From assembly GCA_964577305.1 (NCBI GenBank), contig CAZNYS010000001.1, positions 136,321 through 200,320 of the forward strand: a stretch of 64,000 nucleotides of DNA. The letters run 5' to 3'. The DNA is from UBA9300 sp964577305 (GTDB lineage: Bacteria > Bacteroidota > Bacteroidia > Bacteroidales > VadinHA17). Made by a program: the position numbers and the translations under genes. The notes beneath the pieces were generated by a model. It was not told where the DNA came from, made no database searches, and was given only the letters and a program-made list of their open reading frames with translations. Within the stretch, counting starts at the first letter, position 1; every line of letters starts with the position of its first letter. This document shows, piece after piece, positions 8,959-16,293 of this stretch.

Positions 8959-9819
8959 TTAGCCATGGCGATACTTTGTGCCATTTCCGGACTCGAAAAA
9001 TTTAGAAGGTTTTAATAACTGCCCGATATGGAAAATTGTTTTTTTAGCAAAGTTCATGTTAGTATTTACCGGAACAATGACTTTTGGATCATACCCAAGT
9101 TTCATTGCAAGTTCCTTCATTCTAGCGTTGCCTGAAGCGTGAAGAATACTGGGCTTAGAATCTGCAGCAGTATTGGAAATTCTACCATCATAAAACATTA
9201 GATCTTTCAGATCTGGTCTTCGCGTGACGAAATCTTTAAAGAGGAGATTATGAAAGATTTCGCATTTCCAATCGATTTCTATTTCTATACCTGTATTGTA
9301 TGAATTATTTTCGTATGAATTAGTAATATAGATCCCTGTCAATATTTGTTGATCCATTGAAGTTTCGGCCATATTATACCTATTAACAAGTTTGTCAATG
9401 ACAAAACGGGCATAATCCGCGCGCGATATCCACGTACCTGTATTAAGGAAATTGTAGTTGGTTGAATTTATCGGAGTCTTCTTCTTAGTCTTGTTGAATT
9501 CATAGTTATAAACTGCTGCTTTCAAAAACCCAAGATTCAGTGCACCGCAAAGGAATGATACATTTAATTTCTTAAACTTAATTTCTATTTCTTCAAGTCC
9601 GGACAAAAAAATAACATCGAATGGATCGACTGATATAACTACTTCATCATCTGGCAGGTCATTAATAAACTCACGTATCGTCATCATTTTTTTCCCGTAG
9701 CCAACCCATCTTTCCCCCCATCCCAGAATTACCGGATCAATATTGTATCGTTTGCAGGACTCTATGAATAAATCATAATAGCCCTGTTTATTTGTTGCAA
9801 AAGCAAAGACTTTTGACAT
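8959..9819 (-). CDS. PLOD/GT25-type glycosyltransferase
   Basis: A 286-residue cytosolic protein without signal peptide. It strongly resembles the glycosyltransferase domain of animal lysyl hydroxylase 3 (PLOD3): an early 'LGWGERWVGYGKK' segment, the metal/UDP-sugar motif SVDPFDVIF with the D65-x-x-D68 spacing, FLNTGTWIS near residue 125, a DQQ segment, and a C-terminal HASGNARMKELAMKLGY. The family transfers glucose or galactose to acceptors such as hydroxylysine or other sugars; bacterial and giant-virus members exist but acceptors are mostly unknown. The gene is clearly more AT-rich than its neighbours, stands alone, and sits near tRNA-Cys, which suggests acquisition by transfer. No partner gene for glycan synthesis is nearby. 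Confidence 0.75.
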   Translation of the reverse strand: MSKVFAFATNKQGYYDLFIESCKRYNIDPVILGWGERWVGYGKKMMTIREFINDLPDDEVVISVDPFDVIFLSGLEEIEIKFKKLNVSFLCGALNLGFLKAAVYNYEFNKTKKKTPINSTNYNFLNTGTWISRADYARFVIDKLVNRYNMAETSMDQQILTGIYITNSYENNSYNTGIEIEIDWKCEIFHNLLFKDFVTRRPDLKDLMFYDGRISNTAADSKPSILHASGNARMKELAMKLGYDPKVIVPVNTNMNFAKKTIFHIGQLLKPSKFFESGNGTKYRHG

Positions 9820-10135
9820 TTTAGTTTCAGATATTGTTAATCAATGATAATTTTGACATAATGCAGTGGAATTATAGCTGTGATTCAATAGTCTTCCATA
9901 TAAATTATTCCATAAGAATCAAAGTTGAATAATGTTCTCATAATAGTTATGAAGTTAGTAAGTTGCCATTTTTAACCAAACCAACTTTTTCAGTATCTCT
10001 TTCTAGAGTAATTGGTTATATGTAGGCAAAGATAATAATTACAGTAAAATACAGCGAACCTGTTTATTGGACTCATTTTTTTAGCGGGGTGTTCCCCCGA
10101 GTACTCGGGGTCGCGATCCGGTGAGGGGTGCCTTT
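9820..10135. other. AT-rich intergenic stretch ending in a GC-rich palindrome
   Basis: No open frame or recognised RNA is seen here. The first ~260 bases are very AT-rich and continue the low-GC character of the glycosyltransferase gene. From 10084 the composition changes sharply to GC-rich. A perfect 16-bp palindrome CCCCGAGTACTCGGGG occupies 10095-10110. The abrupt change marks a possible boundary of acquired DNA. Confidence 0.5.
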
Positions 10136-10181
10136 CAACAGTAAAGCCCCGGCAGCAAATGCTGCCGGGGCTTTACTGTTG
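10136..10181. repeat. Perfect 21-bp inverted repeat next to tRNA-Cys
   Basis: Arms 10136-10156 and 10161-10181 are exact reverse complements with a four-base loop (AAAT). The core of the arm is AAAGCCCCGGCAGC. The right arm ends one base before the tRNA 3' end. On the minus strand it would form a very stable hairpin directly after the tRNA and may act in tRNA 3' end formation or termination, but no T-run follows on either strand, so a plain rho-independent terminator is not certain. Confidence 0.8.
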
Positions 10182-10252
10182 AGGTCGGTAGCGGAGTCGA
10201 ACCGCTGTACCCGGTTTTGCAGACCGGTGCCTAGCCACTCGGCCAACCGACC
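10182..10252 (-). tRNA. tRNA-Cys (GCA)
   Basis: The minus strand folds as a 71-nt cloverleaf. The acceptor stem GGTCGGT pairs with ACCGACC, followed by discriminator T. The anticodon stem CCGGT/ACCGG encloses the loop CTGCAAA, giving anticodon GCA for cysteine. The T-arm has GGTTCGACTCC. CCA is not encoded. A discriminator U is normal for tRNA-Cys. Confidence 0.95.
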
Positions 10253-10265
10253 ATATTTGGGAGTA

Positions 10266-10273
10266 CAAAATTA
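10266..10273 (-). promoter_or_regulatory. Putative -7 box for tRNA-Cys
   Basis: The minus strand reads TAATTTTG, a match to TAnnTTTG, 14 to 21 bases upstream of the mature tRNA 5' end. A degenerate TTTC lies near the expected -33 position. Confidence 0.4.
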
Positions 10274-10297
10274 AGAAAAAAATACGAATGCTGAAAC

Positions 10298-11485
10298 TTA
10301 TAATCTCCTCATAACTTCCAAACACATCCGGCTGTTGTGATAGGGACATTTCCAGAAACCGGCTTTGTCATCTACCGTATTTACCTTACCATCAGCCCTG
10401 ATGCTCCAGTGCCATTCACCATTATCCCTGTCAACCAGTTTATCTTCAATATAATTGAAACACTTGTAGGCCATTTCAAGATATCTATTCTCTCCCGTCA
10501 GCTCCCATGCATTTAGCAAGCCCACCACAGTTTCAGCCTGCACCCACCAGTGCCTGTCAGTATCAGTATATAGCCCTCTTATACTTTTCTCATAAATAAG
10601 GCTGCCATCATCCTGCAGACCCTCTAAAGCGGCATTAACCATTTTAAGTGAAACAGGTTTCAGTGCATTATACAGTTCACTGTCACACAGTATATCTGCA
10701 GCTTCACACAAAAGCCATGAAGCTTCTACCTCGTGGCCGTAAGAGATAATGTCAGACTTAATATTCCATTGTTTATCAAAAAAGAGATTCAAGTGTCCGG
10801 TTTTAGGGTCAATTATCCTGCCTGTAAAAACATTAACCAGTTTCACGAGCTGACTCCGAAGTGATTCATCAGGCCATACTGAGTACAGGTTTGTGTAGGC
10901 CTCAAGTACATGGAGGTGAGTATTCATCGATTTTTCTTCATTTGTATCTCTGATACTCAGCCGCTGATCATCAATATGTTGCCAGTCATGGCTGAAAGCT
11001 TCGAGGTAGCCTTCGTTTACTTCGTCATAAGCATGGTCTTCTATAAGTCTGTACAGTTCAATTGCTTTCTCCAGGAATTGCTTATCGGCAGATGACCTGT
11101 AATATTCACTGAGGGCATAAATAAAATACGCCTGGGAATAGATTTGTTTCTTCTTATTTAGAGGCTTCCCTTTTGCAGTCAGGCTCCACCAGGTGCCACC
11201 GTACCTGTTATCAAAAAAATGGTCAAGTATATAATTTGCTGCTTTTGAAGCCTTTTCAAGGCAGCCTGTAATACTTGTTTTGTTATATACAGCGGCATAG
11301 GTCCACAGTATACGTGCATTCAGTATTCCGCCCTTTGGAGCATTAGCAATAATATTATTATAACCGTCAATCCTCCCATGGAATCCGCCATACTTAACGT
11401 CGGACATATTATTATCCCAGAAGGGCAGGATATTATTGATTAGCTCATCTTTGGCCTTACGCTTTAACTCTTCGGGAATATTCAC
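10298..11485 (-). CDS. Cellobiose/mannobiose 2-epimerase (AGE superfamily)
   Basis: A 395-residue cytosolic enzyme expected to convert beta-1,4-mannobiose to mannosyl-glucose, or cellobiose to glucosyl-mannose. It has the (alpha/alpha)6-barrel signature of the family: HLHVLEAY (His190, His192), YGHEVEASWLL (His251), DRHWWVQAE (His312) and WKCPYHNSR (His383), which hold the conserved catalytic histidines and the substrate-stacking tryptophans. No signal peptide. The start is GTG at 11485, sharing one base with the TAG stop of the mannanase gene, so translation is probably coupled. With the mannanase this supports uptake of mannan oligosaccharides; no GH130 phosphorylase gene is seen in the window. 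Confidence 0.92.
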   Translation of the reverse strand: MNIPEELKRKAKDELINNILPFWDNNMSDVKYGGFHGRIDGYNNIIANAPKGGILNARILWTYAAVYNKTSITGCLEKASKAANYILDHFFDNRYGGTWWSLTAKGKPLNKKKQIYSQAYFIYALSEYYRSSADKQFLEKAIELYRLIEDHAYDEVNEGYLEAFSHDWQHIDDQRLSIRDTNEEKSMNTHLHVLEAYTNLYSVWPDESLRSQLVKLVNVFTGRIIDPKTGHLNLFFDKQWNIKSDIISYGHEVEASWLLCEAADILCDSELYNALKPVSLKMVNAALEGLQDDGSLIYEKSIRGLYTDTDRHWWVQAETVVGLLNAWELTGENRYLEMAYKCFNYIEDKLVDRDNGEWHWSIRADGKVNTVDDKAGFWKCPYHNSRMCLEVMRRL

Positions 11486-13827
11486 TATTCGTATATTGCC
11501 TTTTTTGTTATGTCACCCTGGAATAATGTTCCGGGTAGCTCATAAAACCGAATAAAATCATCTTCACTGTCCTGGCCGGGGAAGGGTGCATAAAAATGAT
11601 CGGGACGGTCTATGGCATTGCGCCAGACCAGCACATATGAGATGTTAAGATCCTTAACTGCCGGCCAAAGTACCGTTGTCCACCATTCCGGGTCAGGTAT
11701 CCTTTCCAGTCCTGTTTCGGTGAGTGCTGCAACTTTGTTATGATCTTCCGCAATCTTCGTTAAAATCTCAAGTTTTTCCCTTACATCTTTGATATACCTG
11801 TTACCAAAGGCCGGTGACATCTGGTAATAATCAAATCCCAGCAGGTCGACATAGCCATCACCGGGGTAGCGTTCGAGATACTGTTCTTCATCTTTAAAAT
11901 CACCGGAGGCTGAGTATGCAAACAGGAGGGTATGAACATTGCGTTCATTGCATAAATAATCGGCTGTAAAACGCCACAGGTCAATAAATTCTTCCCGGGT
12001 GCACAGGTTCTGCCCCCACCAGAACCAGCTACCGGTATGTTCATGATAAGGCCTGAATACTACCGGGATAGCTTTTCCATTTTCATCAGCCAGTGAAAGG
12101 AAGAATTCAGCCAGCCTGTCCAGCCATTGTTTGAATTTTTCATGGTTCACGCCATCGGGTAAAATGGAAGCCACCGTATTTTTTGAGCTCACATCCCAGG
12201 CAGTGCCCCCTGTTTCAGGGTTATCGGCATGCCAGCTGAATGTTATTATTCCTCCCCGGTCGAATACATCACCGGCAAATGTCTTCATATTAGCAAAGGC
12301 CACGGAATCGAGGTTATAGTCTGATCCATTCTCGAGATGTCCCAGGTCCATACCATAAACCGCCGGGTAATCACCGCAAACTCTTTTCACGTCAGATTCA
12401 CCGTCCGGGTACTTCCAGTCGACACCGTAGGCAAGGTCATCCTGGTGACCAAACATGACTCCTTCACGTGACAGGGATTTAAGTGCTGTCCCCAGCTTCT
12501 GAGTTTCCTCTGTTACATTGCGATCTGTCTGGTTTAATATCAATTTATTGTATTCAGCTACAATGGATATTGTGGGATCGGTGTCGAAGACCGAATTAAG
12601 CCCCTGTTCTTCCTGTGGTGGATCACCCAGGTAGTCGTCACCAGGTTCCCAAAATATACTTTCCCCGCCTGACCGGCCCTCCCCGGAGTATGCCCAGAAG
12701 TTACATCCTGCAAGTACATCTTCATTGCCGGCATGTTCCAGTATCTTTTCAAAGCAGTTTTTATAGTACCTGTCGCGGAACGCCACTGTTTCGGATGGGT
12801 CGTATCCATGTGAATCGCGTGGCAGGCCAAATTCTTCGAGAACGATGGGTTTGTTCAGTTTGCGTGCAACATCAATATGGTCATTCATATAGTTATTGGT
12901 GTTGCTAATGCTTCTATCCATACTGGAACCGATATCTGAAACATTCAGCCACCCCCAGTTCTTTGGCCATATATGCATTGTGAGATAGTCAATATTCGTG
13001 TCGGAGTGGATTTTCTCGAATGCTTCCATAGAGTATTCGCACCCGTGCAGCCCTTCTGTGCCTGTAGTCACCAGGTGGTTATCATCCAATTCTTTTATAA
13101 GTGCGGCCGTACCGGCTATCATATCCATGAAGGCAGGCAGGTTTTCCCTGCCGAAAGCCCGTGGTTCATTTCCTAGCTCCCATGTCATTATAGCAGGGTC
13201 CTCTGTATATTTCAGGCCGGTATATTTGTTTGTACGGCCCAGGATGAACCTTATATGATCATGGAATTGCTTAATACAATCATCACACTCATGGAACTGG
13301 GAAGCATATTCCATGAACTCAGGCCAGCTGTTTCCCGGGAGTGACGGATAAGGTATGGGCCCATAACCGTTCCAGTTAAGGTATTGTGAATACCCTCCTG
13401 ACCATTCCCAGCTGTTATTGAGGTAGAGAATGGCGAACTGGCCACGTTTCTTCATTTCAGCCAGCAGGAAATCAAGCCCGTCGAGAAGATCCTCGTTATA
13501 TACCCCAGGGGATACCTGCAATGACGGTGTTACCCTCGTGGGTTCCCCGTCGGGTCCTTCTGCTCCCACGAGTATCCTGAGATTGGTTACCCCGATGCTG
13601 TCCAGGTGGTCAAGTTCCCTGACCAGGCGCTCACGGTCACCGTACTCTGCTTCAGAGCCAAGGATAGCACCATACCAGTAGTTAGCTCCAATGAAATAGT
13701 ATGGCATATCCCCACGAAGGAAGATACCATCTTCGACAGTAATAAACTCCTTTTCTGGTTGACTGCAACCGGGAGCTATTAAACTGAAAACAGATAATAA
13801 AACAAGAGTAAAGATTTTATTATTCAC
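11485..13827 (-). CDS. Bimodular GH5-GH26 beta-mannanase lipoprotein
   Basis: A 780-residue exported lipoprotein (lipobox IAPGC, Cys21) with two complete catalytic modules. Residues ~28-420 form a GH5 module resembling subfamily 7 mannanases: acid/base Glu221 in WELGNEP and nucleophile Glu332 in VLEEFG. Residues ~440-770 form a GH26 module: acid/base Glu595 in FRPYHEHTGSWFWWG and nucleophile Glu703 in LTETG. All four catalytic glutamates are present, so both modules should be active on beta-1,4-mannan. It probably faces the cell surface or periplasm and feeds the epimerase encoded next. The upstream GH2 gene is 28 bases away on the same strand. Two mannanase families in one chain are unusual enough to note. 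Confidence 0.92.
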   Translation of the reverse strand: MNNKIFTLVLLSVFSLIAPGCSQPEKEFITVEDGIFLRGDMPYYFIGANYWYGAILGSEAEYGDRERLVRELDHLDSIGVTNLRILVGAEGPDGEPTRVTPSLQVSPGVYNEDLLDGLDFLLAEMKKRGQFAILYLNNSWEWSGGYSQYLNWNGYGPIPYPSLPGNSWPEFMEYASQFHECDDCIKQFHDHIRFILGRTNKYTGLKYTEDPAIMTWELGNEPRAFGRENLPAFMDMIAGTAALIKELDDNHLVTTGTEGLHGCEYSMEAFEKIHSDTNIDYLTMHIWPKNWGWLNVSDIGSSMDRSISNTNNYMNDHIDVARKLNKPIVLEEFGLPRDSHGYDPSETVAFRDRYYKNCFEKILEHAGNEDVLAGCNFWAYSGEGRSGGESIFWEPGDDYLGDPPQEEQGLNSVFDTDPTISIVAEYNKLILNQTDRNVTEETQKLGTALKSLSREGVMFGHQDDLAYGVDWKYPDGESDVKRVCGDYPAVYGMDLGHLENGSDYNLDSVAFANMKTFAGDVFDRGGIITFSWHADNPETGGTAWDVSSKNTVASILPDGVNHEKFKQWLDRLAEFFLSLADENGKAIPVVFRPYHEHTGSWFWWGQNLCTREEFIDLWRFTADYLCNERNVHTLLFAYSASGDFKDEEQYLERYPGDGYVDLLGFDYYQMSPAFGNRYIKDVREKLEILTKIAEDHNKVAALTETGLERIPDPEWWTTVLWPAVKDLNISYVLVWRNAIDRPDHFYAPFPGQDSEDDFIRFYELPGTLFQGDITKKAIYE

Positions 13828-13855
13828 GGCAATATATTTTAATATTAATTAGATT

Positions 13856-16273
13856 CTATTGTACCTCAAGATTAATAGAGACACTCTCAATGTTATCAGA
13901 AGAAGCTGTAATCTTCACAGTCCCTTTCCTCTGGCCTGATCTTACCACAAGAAGACATTTACCATGAAATGCTTTTCGATGATCTGCTTTGAAAGGTTGC
14001 ATGCTTACCTGGCTCCCGTTATCAACACCGGCAATTGATGCATCCCCCTCAATGGCAAAGCTCACCATATTATCGGCATAGGGCACGGGGACTCCGTTTT
14101 TATCAACTAATGTTACTGTGATAAACGACAGGTCTGAACCTCCTGCCCTGATATTATTTCGATCGGCTGTCATGATTATTCTTTCAGGGGGACCGGCCGT
14201 GCTGACCTCTGTCCTAATCAGCTCGCTGCCATTATTTTTACCCACAGCCAGCAGGTTGCCCGGTTCAAAGGGGATCCTCCATTGCAGGTGGAATGTATTA
14301 TTATCTTTCTTTTTGGTTCCGAGTGATTCATCATTCAGGAACAGTTCCACCTCATCACAGTTTGTATAAGCCCATACATCCACATCTGTGCCGTGTGTCC
14401 AATTCCAGTGAGGAAAGATATGCAGAACAGGAATGTCAGTCCATTCGCTTTTATAAAAATAATATGCATCCTTCGGGAATCCGCAGAGATCAAGAATACC
14501 AAAATAAGAACTGCGGGCAGGCCAGGTATATGGAGTGGGTTCTCCCAGGTAGTCAAATCCTGTCCATATGAACATACCTGAAAGGAAGTCATGATTTTTT
14601 ATCACGGACCAGGTCTCTTCATGTGTTGAGCCCCAGGGGGTGCTGCAATTATCGTATGATGAACATGACAGGTCATCATTACCCTCGTAGAATGGGAGGT
14701 CCCATCTTATCGGCCACCTGCGTATTGAATCTGAAGGCATGTCATAGCTGCCCCTGGTTGCAAGGGCAGAAGTAGTCTCTGCAGCTATGAATTTCTGACC
14801 CGGAAAGGTCTGAGGGAATTTGACGAATGACGAGTCATGGTAATTGTACCCAATAAGATCGAGAGCTCCCGAGGTTATGACAGGGTTGTGGGGATAAGGA
14901 TCATTACATGCGGAAGTGATGGGTCTGGTATCATCCAGGGCCCTGACGATGCCTGCCAGTTCTGTGGCAATGGCTTCACCACTGCCGTCTCTCTGCCATT
15001 GCTCCATCACCTCGTTACCTATGCTCCAGATAAAGACCGAGGGGTGATTGCGGTCGCGAAGTACCATGTCCTCGAGATCCCTACTGTGCCATTCATCCCA
15101 GTCGAGACTGTAATCATATTCCGATTTTTTCATTTTCCACACATCAAATGCTTCATCCATGACTATAAATCCCATCCTGTCGCAAAGGTCAAGCAGTTCT
15201 GGGGAGGGAGGGTTGTGTGAAGTGCGAATAGCGTTACATCCCATTTCCTTCAGTAATTCCAGCCGGCGTTCAATAGCCCTGTTGTTAATTGCCGCACCCA
15301 GGCATCCCAGGTCATGGTGATTGCATACCCCGCGTATCTTTACAGGCTCACCATTCAGTATAAATCCTTTATCACTGTCAAACTCGAAATGACGGATGCC
15401 TGCTTTTGTTTCGTAATTATCAATAATATTTTTTCCTTTTTTTATTTCTGACACCACCCTGTACATGTATGGATTTGTATCGGACCATAGAACAGGATCC
15501 TCAATCAACATTTCCTGGTTTATTGTTAGGCTTGTGTCATCAGTAGGGATATCTTCAGTTATTGCGGAAGAAACTTTATTACCCCTGGCATCATATACCG
15601 ATGTTGCAAGGCTTATATTATCTCCTTTCTCAGACCTGATAAGGATTTTTGTATCTATATTAAGCAATGCCGAATCCCTGCTTACCGATGGTGTACTGAC
15701 GAAAGTACCCATGTAGTCAACGGCAATATCACCTGTGGTCACAAGCCATACATTGCGGTATATACCCGAACCTGTATACCACCTTGAATTGGGTTGCTTT
15801 GAGTTATCAACCTTAACGGCCAGAACATTATTCTCATCACCATAATGCAGATAGGGGGTAAGCTCAAACCTGAATGAACTGTACCCGTAAGGACGCTTAC
15901 CCAGGTAATTACCGTTAATCCATACTTCGCTGTTGCGGTATACACCGTCAAATTCTATATAGAATAGTCTGCCTTCATCTGCCTTATCGACAGTGTAGCT
16001 TTTCCTGTACCAGCCTATGCCACCGGGCAGAGCCCCTCCTCCAGCCGTTGCAGGATGTTTATCACTAAATGCCCCTTCTATACTCCAGTCATGGGGAAGG
16101 TATACTTTCCGCCATCCGGAGTCATCGAATCCTGGGTCCTTATAATCATCCTGATCGGTCAGTGTAAATTTCCAGTCTGTGCCAAAGCTTATCCTCTCCC
16201 TTACTTCTGTACCCGTACAGGACGACAGAAGTAAGACAAGCATTAATAGGAGTGTTGATATATATCTCTGCAT
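13856..16273 (-). CDS. GH2 family beta-galactosidase-like lipoprotein
   Basis: An 805-residue exported glycoside hydrolase with lipobox LSSC (Cys19). The order is a sugar-binding jelly roll (about 25-180; WYTGSGIYRNVW is typical of GH2), an Ig-like domain (about 185-295), a TIM barrel (about 300-600) with NHHDLGCLGAA, RTSHNPPSPELLDLCD and the acid/base Glu421 in SIGNEVMEQW, and C-terminal Ig-like domains, including one near residues 680-805. FIAAETTSALATRG probably holds the nucleophile region of this subfamily. Beta-galactosidase is the most common activity; beta-mannosidase or another exo-activity is possible given the mannanase next to it. It is part of the minus-strand glycan cluster. Confidence 0.88.
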   Translation of the reverse strand: MQRYISTLLLMLVLLLSSCTGTEVRERISFGTDWKFTLTDQDDYKDPGFDDSGWRKVYLPHDWSIEGAFSDKHPATAGGGALPGGIGWYRKSYTVDKADEGRLFYIEFDGVYRNSEVWINGNYLGKRPYGYSSFRFELTPYLHYGDENNVLAVKVDNSKQPNSRWYTGSGIYRNVWLVTTGDIAVDYMGTFVSTPSVSRDSALLNIDTKILIRSEKGDNISLATSVYDARGNKVSSAITEDIPTDDTSLTINQEMLIEDPVLWSDTNPYMYRVVSEIKKGKNIIDNYETKAGIRHFEFDSDKGFILNGEPVKIRGVCNHHDLGCLGAAINNRAIERRLELLKEMGCNAIRTSHNPPSPELLDLCDRMGFIVMDEAFDVWKMKKSEYDYSLDWDEWHSRDLEDMVLRDRNHPSVFIWSIGNEVMEQWQRDGSGEAIATELAGIVRALDDTRPITSACNDPYPHNPVITSGALDLIGYNYHDSSFVKFPQTFPGQKFIAAETTSALATRGSYDMPSDSIRRWPIRWDLPFYEGNDDLSCSSYDNCSTPWGSTHEETWSVIKNHDFLSGMFIWTGFDYLGEPTPYTWPARSSYFGILDLCGFPKDAYYFYKSEWTDIPVLHIFPHWNWTHGTDVDVWAYTNCDEVELFLNDESLGTKKKDNNTFHLQWRIPFEPGNLLAVGKNNGSELIRTEVSTAGPPERIIMTADRNNIRAGGSDLSFITVTLVDKNGVPVPYADNMVSFAIEGDASIAGVDNGSQVSMQPFKADHRKAFHGKCLLVVRSGQRKGTVKITASSDNIESVSINLEVQ

Positions 16274-16293
16274 CCTGTCGTTTATTATTGATT

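Noticed and set aside
10081..10135. A second tRNA beside tRNA-Cys
   Set aside because: The GC-rich stretch has a palindrome but no acceptor, D- or T-arm pairing that makes a cloverleaf.
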